A stretch of DNA of 22,902 nt from a virus. Shown piece after piece: positions 1 through 6,871 of the stretch. The stretch covers positions 1 to 22,902 of the IMG/VR virus record IMGVR_UViG_3300009553_000423, one strand, 5' to 3'. The notes beneath the pieces are model-generated. The model searched no databases. It was not told the origin of the DNA and saw only the letters and a program-made list of their open reading frames with translations. Made by a program: the position numbers and the translations under genes. Every line of letters begins with the position of its first letter. Positions within the stretch are counted from its first letter, which is position 1.

Positions 1-791
1 AGCCATTGCAAGAGCTTCATCGTTTTAGTTCCTCCTGTGGAATTCATAAGTTTTGCGCCCTCGTACCGCGGGCCAGCAACGACCGCGAGGTGCTTGAAAC
101 GCCCGTCAGTAACTTCCTTGTCGTATGCGACTTGGTTCAACGTGCCGGCAGGCCCCCAGGGCGGGAGCGCAGTGTACTCGCATGAAACAGCCTGGCTGAG
201 CAGGTTCTTTCTTGTGTCCTCGTCCCAGACAAGCGCCTCGCAACAGAACCAGGCTTCCTTGGGATCCCACCACGCGCGCGTCACCACGCCGTCGGCTTTA
301 CCGTTCTTGTAGTCGTCGGGCGAGACATCGCGGTGTGCGAGATTGATGACGGGTTTTCCGACGATGCTTTTCTCGGGGTCCGAGAGCATTTTGTCGATGG
401 CGTTCTTGGTGACCAGCACCCGCGCGCCGTCGCCGTCGTTCATGTATTCGTATTCGACCAGGCCCGGCATTAAGAATTTGATCGGCGGTGAGGCCTTGGG
501 AAAGCCGTCGCGCGTGACCAGCTTCTGCATGTCGGCGTTGGAGAGCAGCCCATGCTCGACGGCGTTTTCCAGCGCGTGCTTGATCGCCGGCTCCTCCATC
601 GATTTCTTGAGGCCTTCCTTCTCGTCCTCGGGGACCTCGTTTTCGATGTCCGTGTCCTCGATGCCTGTTTTCGTTCCGCGCCGCCCAGCGATGGTGTAGC
701 GCGGATTTTGATCGTCGCTGGAATCGATCTCGGTGATAGACCACGTCTCACCGAGCACACGCACCTTATCGCCGACGTTTCTTTTTGCCAT
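1..791 (-). CDS. DUF2213-like phage prohead protease (partial)
   Basis: Open frame from an ATG at 791 to the left edge (263 codons, C-terminus missing). The N-terminal half is charged and helical. The second half carries the block VGKPVINLAHRD, then VVTRAWWDP, then AVSCEYT, and near the edge HLAVVAGPRYEGAKL. This order resembles the DUF2213 family, thought to be phage head maturation proteases or scaffold proteins. Position fits: it follows portal and MuF-like genes, where a protease and then the major capsid protein are expected (the capsid would lie beyond the edge). A modest GGCGGA lies about 8 nt before the ATG. It starts 13 nt after the upstream 32-residue peptide. Family assignment is by recall of motif order; the serine/histidine catalytic pair is plausible but not proven. 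Confidence 0.75.
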   Translation of the reverse strand, partial: MAKRNVGDKVRVLGETWSITEIDSSDDQNPRYTIAGRRGTKTGIEDTDIENEVPEDEKEGLKKSMEEPAIKHALENAVEHGLLSNADMQKLVTRDGFPKASPPIKFLMPGLVEYEYMNDGDGARVLVTKNAIDKMLSDPEKSIVGKPVINLAHRDVSPDDYKNGKADGVVTRAWWDPKEAWFCCEALVWDEDTRKNLLSQAVSCEYTALPPWGPAGTLNQVAYDKEVTDGRFKHLAVVAGPRYEGAKLMNSTGGTKTMKLLQW

Positions 792-803
792 ATGCTGATC
801 CGC

Positions 804-902
804 CTATTTCAGGATCTTCGATAGCAGCCAATGCGCCAGAGAGAATCCAACCCCGAACGAAAACCCAAACACGACCTGTCTCAGACATTCAGCGAAGCTC
901 AT
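804..902 (-). CDS. 32-residue single-pass membrane peptide
   Basis: A short frame beginning MSFAECLRQVV and ending LLSKILK. It has a strong ribosome binding site, GGGAGG, ending about 4 nt before the ATG. The middle (about residues 9-30) is hydrophobic with aromatic residues (VFGFSFGVGFSLAHWLL) and is flanked by an Arg and a terminal Lys, as expected for one membrane span. It lies between a terminator hairpin and the DUF2213-like gene and stops 12 nt before that gene. Function unknown. Similar tiny membrane peptides in phage late operons are often lysis accessories, but nothing here shows that. Confidence 0.6.
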   Translation of the reverse strand: MSFAECLRQVVFGFSFGVGFSLAHWLLSKILK

Positions 903-920
903 ACACCCTCCCTTGAAATG

Positions 921-983
921 CCCGATAAAAAAGGCGGGACCGCTGCCATCTTTCGATGACGTCGATCCCGCCTAGTTATCGGG
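921..983 (-). terminator. Rho-independent terminator inside head operon
   Basis: On the minus strand GGCGGGA (972-966) pairs with TCCCGCC (939-933) and is followed directly by six T residues. The loop contains a nested hairpin CATC-GAAA-GATG. An outer pair CCCGATAA/TTATCGGG (921-928 and 976-983) encloses everything and would compete with the T tract. It lies after the 53-residue gene and before the 32-residue peptide, so it should end or attenuate transcription between MuF-like and protease genes. Confidence 0.8.
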
Positions 984-1040
984 TGTTTGCCGTAGCGTTA
1001 GACGCTTAAAGCGGGAGCAACCCCGCACCGGATAAAATGT

Positions 1041-1202
1041 TTACGGCTTGGCGACTGCTAAGACCTTCTTGCCCTCCACCTTGAATACCACGTCTGCCAC
1101 GGGTTTGCGAATGCGCACGGCCTCGCGCATACGCTCCGTGAACGTCACGCCGCCCTCTTTCATGGCCCGGCGCTTAATCGTTTGGACGTAAGACCCCTTC
1201 AT
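1041..1202 (-). CDS. Small basic protein downstream of MuF-like gene
   Basis: 53 codons starting MKGSYVQTIKRRAMKEGG and ending KKVLAVAKP. The ATG overlaps the TGA of the MuF-like gene as ATGA, so translation is probably coupled. The protein is rich in Arg and Lys and has no membrane segment or cysteine. It is the last gene before the terminator at 921-983. No family was recognised. By position it may be a small head or virion-assembly protein, but that is inference only. Confidence 0.65.
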   Translation of the reverse strand: MKGSYVQTIKRRAMKEGGVTFTERMREAVRIRKPVADVVFKVEGKKVLAVAKP

Positions 1203-2239
1203 CGCGCCTCCTGCAATTCCCGGCGGTATTCCTGCCGCGCCGAGGATTTGTCAGCGAGGATTGGGATCGCCACGCACCGGCAGTTATAGTCCTGTCCGGG
1301 GTTTGCCTTGCGACTCGTCGCTGGGTCTACCACCGGCGGATTGGCAAACGAAAAGACTCGTCCATCGAGCACGCGGTGGTTATCGGATCCGTGAGTGCCA
1401 GGTGCCGGACGTACGCGTATGTCATGCGACGTTGACCAGATGTATTCCGTGACGCCGGCTTCGGCGTAACGCTGCTCGTGGTACTTCGACATAAAGATCG
1501 ACGTCTCGTTGCGCGCCAGGAACTTGGCTTTGCGGACGGTGACGCCGTAGCGCTTCTTGATCGATGGGATGAGCTTGTCAAAGCGGTAACCCTCCTTCGC
1601 GTTTTCTTCGACGGCATCTCGCAGCGACATGACCTCTTTATCGGCGAATTTCTGGATATAGAGTTTCATGTTCTCGGAGTATTCCTCGGCCATTGTGCGG
1701 CGGGAGGCGGCATTGAGCTCGGGCGAGACCTCGATCTTCTCGGCCACCGATTTAAAGCCGTCCTCGAAGGCGTCCACGGTTTTATCGGCATCCATCGGCC
1801 GCACGTTGATGTCGTGCTGGATGGTGCGCTGGATCTCGTTTAAGCGGCGATTGAGCACGTCGTGGATCTCGCGGGCCTTCAGCTGGTAGGCGGCCGCCTC
1901 GGCCTTCATCCAATTCGGGACCATATTGGGGTCAATGCGGAACGATCGGCTGCGCTCGTCAAAGGTGGCGCCCAGCCGGCGCAGGGAGCTCGTAATCCCC
2001 GCGGAGAATTGCCCGGTAAACACCCCGAGCGTGTATTGGACGCGCCCCGAGCGGAGCGCCGTGATCAGCGGGTCTTCCTTGGCGTTTAAGATCAAGGCAT
2101 TGATCTTAGACCCTTGTTCAATCGATTTGATCGTATGGACGAGGGGTTTAAAGAGCAGGTCCCGCAGGGTATCGATGATTTGCGCCTCGATATCCCGCCA
2201 GTAGCTGGGCTTAAGCCGTAATGGAGCGAGCGTTTTCAT
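1199..2239 (-). CDS. SPP1 gp7 / Mu F-like minor head protein
   Basis: 346 residues. The C-terminal third contains the hallmark pattern of the SPP1 gp7/Mu gpF head morphogenesis family: ARNETSIFMSKYHEQRYAEAG, then the block WSTSHDIRVRPAPGTHGS, a DGRVFSF strand, and the closing GQDYNCRCVAIPIL with its conserved NCRC cysteines. The N-terminal part is helical. In related phages this protein binds the portal inside the head and helps DNA exit or assembly. It sits downstream of the portal with only a 70-residue protein between. Start ATG 2239 shares one base with the preceding TAA (TAATG), and the gene ends in ATGA with the next one. Confidence 0.88.
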   Translation of the reverse strand: MKTLAPLRLKPSYWRDIEAQIIDTLRDLLFKPLVHTIKSIEQGSKINALILNAKEDPLITALRSGRVQYTLGVFTGQFSAGITSSLRRLGATFDERSRSFRIDPNMVPNWMKAEAAAYQLKAREIHDVLNRRLNEIQRTIQHDINVRPMDADKTVDAFEDGFKSVAEKIEVSPELNAASRRTMAEEYSENMKLYIQKFADKEVMSLRDAVEENAKEGYRFDKLIPSIKKRYGVTVRKAKFLARNETSIFMSKYHEQRYAEAGVTEYIWSTSHDIRVRPAPGTHGSDNHRVLDGRVFSFANPPVVDPATSRKANPGQDYNCRCVAIPILADKSSARQEYRRELQEAR

Positions 2240-2451
2240 TAGGTCAGTTTGTGAATTCCGTTTCCGTTCCCGTTGGGGAGCGAGGCTGCTTTAATGATTG
2301 GGCTGTGCTCATAGGCCATGATGACCTTGATGGCCTCGAGCAAAATGGCGATCGAGAAATTCTTGCGTTGCTGGCTGCTCATATCCGCGCTGACCATCAC
2401 CTGGGTCTGCTCGTTGTTGTGGTCAAACGCGATCGTAATCGTGCCCTTCAT
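2239..2451 (-). CDS. Small protein between portal and MuF-like genes
   Basis: 70 residues starting MKGTITIAFDHNNEQTQV. Predicted as a short beta strand pair followed by a helix (ILLEAIKVIMAYEH) and a polar Gly/Asn tail (NGNGNG). No cysteines, signal peptide or membrane span. It overlaps the portal gene by ATGA and the MuF-like gene by TAATG, so it is embedded in the coupled head operon and is very likely translated. No family was recognised. A structural or chaperone role is only suggested by position. Confidence 0.7.
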   Translation of the reverse strand: MKGTITIAFDHNNEQTQVMVSADMSSQQRKNFSIAILLEAIKVIMAYEHSPIIKAASLPNGNGNGIHKLT

Positions 2452-3860
2452 GCGGCCTCCTCTTTGGGTTCTTTATCGTCGGTGGTTTCGTCGCTGCCAT
2501 TTTCCTCAAACATGGGCTCAGGCTCTGCGCCCTGCGATACCTCAGACTCGATGGGGATCAGGCCGTCCTTCTGCTGCATGTCCATGTATTCCTGCGGGTT
2601 CAAATAACCGCTGTTGGCGTCGTCCTTCCAGCGGGCGTGCTTGGAGGTTTTAACGGTTTCCTCCTCGACGGCCGTCATGGTGCGCATGGGGTAAAACTTA
2701 AACATCAGGTCGAACGTGTCGCCAAAGAGCGAGAGGCATTTGAGCTGCAGGAGCTCGTACAGCAGGGGCTTAGCCTCTTCGCGAACCTGCGACTCCACCA
2801 TGCCGTTGTAATTCTCGATATCGTCCTCGCCCGAGCTCAGGCCGGCCGCCGAGATGCCGAAGAGCTTGGTCATCGGGATCCGCAGGTTGCAGGAGAGCCC
2901 GATCCGGTTCTCTTTCCAGATTTCGGCCAGGCCCGACCAGCTGAGTTGCTTCTGCTCGTATTCGTCCTCCACGTCCATCACCAGGGCGTTGTTGGTCGAC
3001 TTGGCCCGGTTCGAGGTATTGAGGCGCTGCAGCATCTGCTGGGTGCCCTTCTGGGACGACAGCTGGGCGGCGAATCCTTTGAACCGATAAATGTCGACCT
3101 TGGCCTCTTTCAAAATGTCATAGACGACGTTTTGGGTGCGCAGGAAAATGTTCAAGGGCTGCACGATGTGCTCCACCTCAGACATGCCCCAGCCCTGCAG
3201 GATCATATTGATGGGGTACGGCGCCTCTTTGCCGGAGAGGGTCTTCACGCGCGAGGCGTGGACCTTCTGCCCATAGAACGTGTAAAAGCCGTCGGGCGGG
3301 AAGCGCAACGGGCTCGTGAGTTCCCAGCGGTGGCAAGGAATGAATTCCACGGGACGGTTCCGCGCGCCTTGCAGCGACAGGGGTTTCTGGGGGTTCTCGC
3401 CGTTCTGGATGATGATGGCGCCGCCTCCGAAGAGCCGGGCCCAATTCATCGCCGTCTTAAAGGTTTTGAAAAACGAGGTTTTATCGAGGTCGTCGGCCAG
3501 TATTTTGAGGTCGTCTTTATCCATCATGCTCGTGTGGGAGAGGAGCTCCAGCCCACCGCGGAACCCGTCCTGCACCGGCATGTCGATGGCGGCCTGCACA
3601 ATCCCCTCGCTCTTATAGAGATAGGCCAGCGCCATGTACTGGATGGTGACAACGTTATAGCCCGTGTTGTAAATGATCGAGTCGAAATTATTGATCTCGG
3701 CGGTGGCGCCGAAGCTTTGCACCAGCGCGTCGAAGGAGTTCGACATCTTGGATTCCATCGTATTGACCTGGTTACGCAGGCCCACGGCCTCCCGGTTTAA
3801 CGCGCCCAGCTCGCGCTGCAGCCGGCGCACCTTGGCGGTCTGAGGGATGCGCTGGTTCAT
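2448..3860 (-). CDS. Phage portal protein, DUF1073 type
   Basis: 470 residues from ATG 3860. It has the DUF1073/Mu gp29-like portal layout: an N-terminal coiled coil, then MALAYLYKSEGIVQAAIDMPVQDGFRGG, an ARLFGGGAIII strand, a long central clip/stem region, and the C-terminal PMTKLFGISAAGLSSGEDDIENY segment that marks this family, followed by an acidic tail (DETTDDKEPKEEAA). The portal forms the dodecameric DNA channel and docks the terminase. A GTG at 3884 would add eight residues. ATG 3860 is preferred because it forms an ATGA overlap with TerL, as seen at most junctions here, and has GGGTAGG about 9 nt upstream. Confidence 0.88.
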   Translation of the reverse strand: MNQRIPQTAKVRRLQRELGALNREAVGLRNQVNTMESKMSNSFDALVQSFGATAEINNFDSIIYNTGYNVVTIQYMALAYLYKSEGIVQAAIDMPVQDGFRGGLELLSHTSMMDKDDLKILADDLDKTSFFKTFKTAMNWARLFGGGAIIIQNGENPQKPLSLQGARNRPVEFIPCHRWELTSPLRFPPDGFYTFYGQKVHASRVKTLSGKEAPYPINMILQGWGMSEVEHIVQPLNIFLRTQNVVYDILKEAKVDIYRFKGFAAQLSSQKGTQQMLQRLNTSNRAKSTNNALVMDVEDEYEQKQLSWSGLAEIWKENRIGLSCNLRIPMTKLFGISAAGLSSGEDDIENYNGMVESQVREEAKPLLYELLQLKCLSLFGDTFDLMFKFYPMRTMTAVEEETVKTSKHARWKDDANSGYLNPQEYMDMQQKDGLIPIESEVSQGAEPEPMFEENGSDETTDDKEPKEEAA

Positions 3861-5083
3861 TTTGGTTTGCCTACCCAATCCCACGCCGGGTGTTCCTTGT
3901 GGTGGGTATAGACGGCGTAGCGTTTGGCGTCCATTAAATGATCCATGAATTTAACGGGTTCTTCGAGCACGATGCCGTTTTTATCCTGCCGCCATTTATA
4001 GACGGAGCGCTCTTTGTTAAGGTTGACGTTCGCCGGGATGGTGTAGAACTTGATGCGCTTACAGAAGTCGATCCCGATGTTGACCTCTTTATCAGCTGGA
4101 TAGATGTTGAACCCCGCGTTGGAAAATTCTTCGATGCGGTCAGGCTCTGCGCAGTCGGCGTATATCGGGCGGTGCCTGAGCTCCTCGGGGATGACCTCTT
4201 TGACCTTTTCAATGAGCTGGCTGTTGGTGAGATGGGTTTCGTAAAGCAGCTCGCGGAGGTTGCATTCCTGTTTATCTTTGATGCCGATTTCAAGGAGAGC
4301 GGATGGGTTGTTATATCCGAAGTCGAGACCATAGATAACGTCGGAGTTCTCGTCGGTGGCGGCGAATTCCTGAACCAATTCATAGGGCCGGTAAATAATG
4401 TTGGTGAGCGCGCCCCACTCACCCTTGGCATAAACCTGATAGGCGTTTGGGTCTTGGTCCTTGAGATCCTCCAGAATAGCGATGTAATCCGCGCCCAGGA
4501 ACGGGTTGTCCTGATAATTGGAGTGGATGATTTCAAGCTTCTCGGCAAACGTTTTTGTGAGCATGAGACGCTGGTTGATCCAGCTTTGCTCGTCGGACGG
4601 GTTAAGGCTGAAATAGATCCGATTGGGATGGTCCGGGGGAGCAGCCGAGCGGAGGCGGGTTTGAATGACGATCCAATCCTCCCAGGTAAATTCGCTGGCT
4701 TCTTCCAGCCAGATGTCGTTCCACTCAGTGGACTTAATTTTTTCAGGGTCGTCGATAGAGAGAAAGGCGATGAAGGCGCCGTTGGCGGGATTGGTGATAA
4801 CGTGGTTGGCCCGGTCATGACGAACACGGCCATACACGCCATAGTCGGACAGGAGGCCAACCACGAGTTTATACGCCGTGAGACGGAGCGCGGGAAACGT
4901 TTTGCGGCAGATAGCAATCTTTCGATTCGGTAGTGTAAAGAGCTTCTGGACGCAAATCTGGGCGAGCGAGTGGCTCTTGCTCGAGCCGGCTCCGCCGACG
5001 TTGACGATGTACTGAGCCTTTGATCGGACGTTTCGGTCATAGACCCTTGTCGTCTGAACTTGGACTATTTTTGGCTCGTTCAT
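3857..5083 (-). CDS. terL: Terminase large subunit (TerL)
   Basis: 408 residues. The N-terminal ATPase has a Walker A variant GGAGSSKSHS at about residues 30-39, a Walker B with catalytic acids at about 123-129 (DIWLEEA) and a coupling motif FSLNP at about 158-162. The C-terminal RNase H-like nuclease shows IYGLDFGY, YADCAEPDRI and a late Asp in MDHLMDAKRYAVY, the three acidic positions expected of PBSX/Terminase_3 type enzymes. It cuts concatemeric DNA and pumps it into the prohead. The frame stays open upstream of 5083, but that extension only reads TerS in another frame, so ATG 5083 is chosen. It overlaps TerS by 47 nt and the portal by ATGA. Confidence 0.93.
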   Translation of the reverse strand: MNEPKIVQVQTTRVYDRNVRSKAQYIVNVGGAGSSKSHSLAQICVQKLFTLPNRKIAICRKTFPALRLTAYKLVVGLLSDYGVYGRVRHDRANHVITNPANGAFIAFLSIDDPEKIKSTEWNDIWLEEASEFTWEDWIVIQTRLRSAAPPDHPNRIYFSLNPSDEQSWINQRLMLTKTFAEKLEIIHSNYQDNPFLGADYIAILEDLKDQDPNAYQVYAKGEWGALTNIIYRPYELVQEFAATDENSDVIYGLDFGYNNPSALLEIGIKDKQECNLRELLYETHLTNSQLIEKVKEVIPEELRHRPIYADCAEPDRIEEFSNAGFNIYPADKEVNIGIDFCKRIKFYTIPANVNLNKERSVYKWRQDKNGIVLEEPVKFMDHLMDAKRYAVYTHHKEHPAWDWVGKPK

Positions 5084-5573
5084 AATTGGCCGGCATAAAT
5101 TGTATGACGACGGGCGCTCCATTGCCGTCGGCGATCTCGTTGCGCTCCGTAAACATCTTGAGGTGCTTACCCAAGAGCTCCAGCGCCCGGACCTTATCCC
5201 AAAATTTGACCTTCTTGATGGACCCGTCTTTATCGTCAGACTCGATGGAGGCGATGGTGGCGGCGACGTCGGCGGGGATGTTGTGAATGCCCAGCAGCGT
5301 GCCGTCTTTATCAAAGAGCATCCGCGGGTCAATCTCGGCGACTTTCAAAAGAGCGTTCAACACCCGTTCCTGCGTAAGGCCGGCCTTCTCTTGGATCTTG
5401 GCGAGCTCAGCATCCACGGCCTCGCGCACACTAAGTTTCGCTAAGAGCTGCGCGGCCTGCTCATTGGCGGTTTTCTTTGAATAACCCGCGCGAATCGCCG
5501 CCTGCGTGCCGTTTTGGTCTTTTAAATATTCAGCCACGAACCTGCGGATCTTCGGCGACAGGCCGTGGCTCAC
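5037..5573 (-). CDS. terS: Terminase small subunit (Terminase_2 type)
   Basis: 178 residues. The start follows the Terminase_2 pattern: LSPKIRRFVAEYLKDQNGTQAAIRAGYSKKTANEQA, a helix-turn-helix with the typical NGTQAAIRAGYS turn, then LLAKLSVREAVDAEL. A central helical region (TQERVLNALLKVAEIDPR) and a later KVRALELLGKHLKMF match the usual oligomerisation and core segments. It recognises the packaging site and regulates TerL. It precedes terL as usual and overlaps the upstream helix-turn-helix gene by ATGA. A GNGAPVVIQFMPANYERA tail is typical of the family. Confidence 0.92.
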   Translation of the reverse strand: MSHGLSPKIRRFVAEYLKDQNGTQAAIRAGYSKKTANEQAAQLLAKLSVREAVDAELAKIQEKAGLTQERVLNALLKVAEIDPRMLFDKDGTLLGIHNIPADVAATIASIESDDKDGSIKKVKFWDKVRALELLGKHLKMFTERNEIADGNGAPVVIQFMPANYERAKNSPSSDDKGL

Positions 5574-6013
5574 AAATCGTGAGCGGAGTTTTCGGTATCG
5601 CGGTCTTGGACAGTCACGCCCTTCGACCCGTCGCGCGATAACGAAACCTCCGCTACTTCTCCCGTAAGGGGGACGGCATAACGACGCCCGCCTTTTAAAT
5701 CGTTCTTGAGATTGGACATGCCGATGGCGAGCTCGCTGGCGATGCGCGGCCAGCAGTCTTTGGGAATGATGGGGCGCACGATGTGCGTAAAGAAGACCAA
5801 GGCGCTTTCGAGCCCTGAGAATTCCTGATTTTCAAATTGTTTTTTTGCGTGCGCGAAGGCGCGGCAGAATGACGCATCCTTGCGGAGCCAATCATGCACG
5901 GCGTCTCTTGAAATGCGGGTGCGTTTAGCGGCGGATCGGATGGAGCCGAGGAGGGCGTACGCTTTTAAAAATGGAAATTTGCGGTGTTCCTTGCGGGAGC
6001 GGGAAGGGTGCAT
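5570..6013 (-). CDS. Helix-turn-helix protein, terminase-small-like
   Basis: 147 residues. A strongly basic N-terminus (MHPSRSRKEHRK) leads into FLKAYALLGSIRSAAKRTRISRDAVHDWLRKD, a helix-turn-helix of the kind found in phage small terminases and phBC6A51-like proteins. The rest is mixed and ends in a polar tail. It is the first gene of the packaging operon and its TGA overlaps the TerS start. It could be a second packaging-site binder or a late regulator. The ribosome binding site is weak. A hairpin TCGTCT/AGACGA at 6014-6033 immediately precedes the start and may influence initiation. Confidence 0.75.
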   Translation of the reverse strand: MHPSRSRKEHRKFPFLKAYALLGSIRSAAKRTRISRDAVHDWLRKDASFCRAFAHAKKQFENQEFSGLESALVFFTHIVRPIIPKDCWPRIASELAIGMSNLKNDLKGGRRYAVPLTGEVAEVSLSRDGSKGVTVQDRDTENSAHDL

Positions 6014-6063
6014 TTCGTCTTTGAGGATAGACGATATGACACAAACGCGCTATTAATGATTCC

Positions 6064-6384
6064 CTACAATTGATTGGCTTGCTTTAGCGGTCTGACGATC
6101 TTCTGCGGTGGGCCGGCGCGCTGAGGGTGACGGAGGGAATACGTTTCTATGTACGTCATGCGCACCAGCTGGTGCCGAATGATAATTTTCTGGACGCATT
6201 GCCATGTGACGTTCATCATGGCAGCGACCTCCTTGGGCGCCATCCCGGCCCGTAAATGCCGGATTACGGATGCGACCGTGTCTTTGGTTGTCTCTCGCAG
6301 GCGACTTCCCCCCTCCAGGGTACTTCCCGAGTGCAAACCATTATGCCCGCAAAGCGCAAATTTGGCAACTATTCGGCTGGACAT
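6064..6384 (-). CDS. Helix-turn-helix DNA-binding regulator (candidate)
   Basis: 106 residues if started at ATG 6384. Residues about 33-75 (KDTVASVIRHLRAGMAPKEVAAMMNVTWQCVQKIIIRHQL) form a homeodomain-like helix-turn-helix. It is at the head of the left arm, diverges from the RNA and recombinase unit, and carries one of the best copies of the 17-bp dyad (6396-6412) just upstream of its start. That arrangement suggests an autoregulated repressor or activator, which is inference. The start is uncertain: GGAG is only 2 nt from ATG 6384 and the first 30 residues look less protein-like. No family name was recognised. Confidence 0.6.
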   Translation of the reverse strand: MSSRIVAKFALCGHNGLHSGSTLEGGSRLRETTKDTVASVIRHLRAGMAPKEVAAMMNVTWQCVQKIIIRHQLVRMTYIETYSLRHPQRAGPPQKIVRPLKQANQL

Positions 6385-6395
6385 TCTCCGTCAAT

Positions 6396-6412
6396 GGTGG
6401 CATAATGTCACC
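6396..6412. promoter_or_regulatory. 17-bp dyad operator, copy 1
   Basis: GGTGGCATAATGTCACC, a near-perfect inverted repeat of form GGTG-N-CAT-A-ATG-N-CACC. On the minus strand the core reads TGACATTAT, which could also serve as an extended -10 box for the regulator gene starting at 6384. Related copies occur at 10691, 11607, 14722, 14733, 14896, 16164 and 22679. Confidence 0.6.
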
Positions 6413-6556
6413 GTCCTTTGCGGGCCTCTGCGCCGGGTGAAACCGGCGCTGCGCACCCACGGGTCCAGCGGCCGGTGATGACCACATGGTCCCCGCAGTT
6501 CAATAGGGGCTTTGAAATCCGGCAGCCCAGCGAAGGATGCCGTTCTTGTCTCCCCA
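6413..6556. other. Gene-free stretch with one GC-rich hairpin
   Basis: No convincing gene on either strand. A perfect 7-bp hairpin GCGCCGG/CCGGCGC with loop GTGAAA lies at 6430-6449. It lacks a T tract on either side, so it is not an obvious terminator. It may separate the divergent regulator and RNA promoters. Confidence 0.4.
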
Positions 6557-6585
6557 TTGCGAGAGGGTCATTCCCTTTCTATAGA
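6557..6585 (+). promoter_or_regulatory. Sigma-70-type promoter for the RNA gene
   Basis: TTGCGA at 6557-6562, a 17-bp spacer, then TATAGA at 6580-6585. This would start transcription near 6592, exactly where the structured, ORF-free segment begins. Confidence 0.6.
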
Positions 6586-6591
6586 GACTGT

Positions 6592-6815
6592 GCCTACAAA
6601 GTGGGCTAGTGTAATGGCACCCTAAGTGCGTAAAGAGATGATGAGTCATGAGAAAGCCGGGAGACTAATGTCCCACGAGTTGTGGCTGAGCATGCTGGCT
6701 ACCGCGGTTCGTGGCGATCGCACAGACTGTGTTGAGGGTACGCATTACAGCCGCAAGGCATAGTGCGGAGAGTAGATACCGAGGCTTGACGCCCCGGAGA
6801 GACGGGGATCTTTTT
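6592..6815 (+). ncRNA. Structured free-standing non-coding RNA
   Basis: About 220 nt between a good promoter and a rho-independent terminator. No frame of 60 or more codons covers 6610-6839 on either strand. Local helices visible by eye include GCAC/GTGC (6617-6629), AGCC/GGCT enclosing GGGA/TCCC (6655-6687), an outer CATG/CATG (6647-6694), CCGCG/CGTGG (6702-6714), CACA/TGTG (6721-6731) and CCGCA/TGCGG (6751-6768). GTGGG (6601-6605) can also pair with CCCAC (6672-6676), giving an alternative or tertiary pairing. It precedes a serine recombinase on the same strand. The class was not recognised: an orphan HEARO/omega-RNA-like element, a decayed intron piece or a new RNA family are all possible. 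Confidence 0.6.
6792..6815 (+). terminator. Terminator of the RNA gene
   Basis: CCCCG (6792-6796) pairs with CGGGG (6803-6807) around the loop GAGAGA, followed by ATCTTTTT to 6815. It ends the RNA 56 nt before the recombinase start, so the recombinase needs readthrough or its own promoter. Confidence 0.75.
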
Positions 6816-6832
6816 AGCATCACGACCAATTC

Positions 6833-6844
6833 GGTGACGTCACC
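6833..6844. promoter_or_regulatory. Perfect 12-bp palindrome before recombinase
   Basis: GGTGACGTCACC lies between the terminator and the recombinase start at 6872. Its half-sites resemble the GGTGNC/GNCACC arms of the dyad family but without the CATNATG core, so it may bind a different or related protein. It could equally be a recombinase binding half-site pair. Confidence 0.4.
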
Positions 6845-6871
6845 ACAATGGTTCGGGAGTACGAGGGCTTA

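Noticed and set aside
3934-5040. A 368-codon frame on the minus strand across TerL
   Set aside because: It is Ser/Arg/Pro-rich and shares the DNA of a clearly functional terminase; it is a shadow. Similar antisense shadows cover the portal (2637-3800) and TerL (3938-4933).
6062-6071. Shared CCCTACAATT at 6062 and 10715, with a similar string near 9068
   Set aside because: The copy near 9068 is coding, the context differs at each place, and ten bases shared twice is not convincing.
6605-6622. tRNA D-arm-like GCTAGTGTAATGGCA
   Set aside because: No anticodon or T arm follows at the right distance; no cloverleaf can be built.
6639-6656. Hammerhead-like TGATGAGTC followed by GAGAAAG in the RNA
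   Set aside because: The bases between cannot form stem II and no cleavage-site stem was found, so the catalytic core is incomplete.
6601-6676. Group I intron-like arrangement (P3-like GTGGG/CCCAC around GAGACTA)
   Set aside because: A matching P7 partner pairs over only four bases and the P4-P6 consensus is absent; no exon junction is evident.
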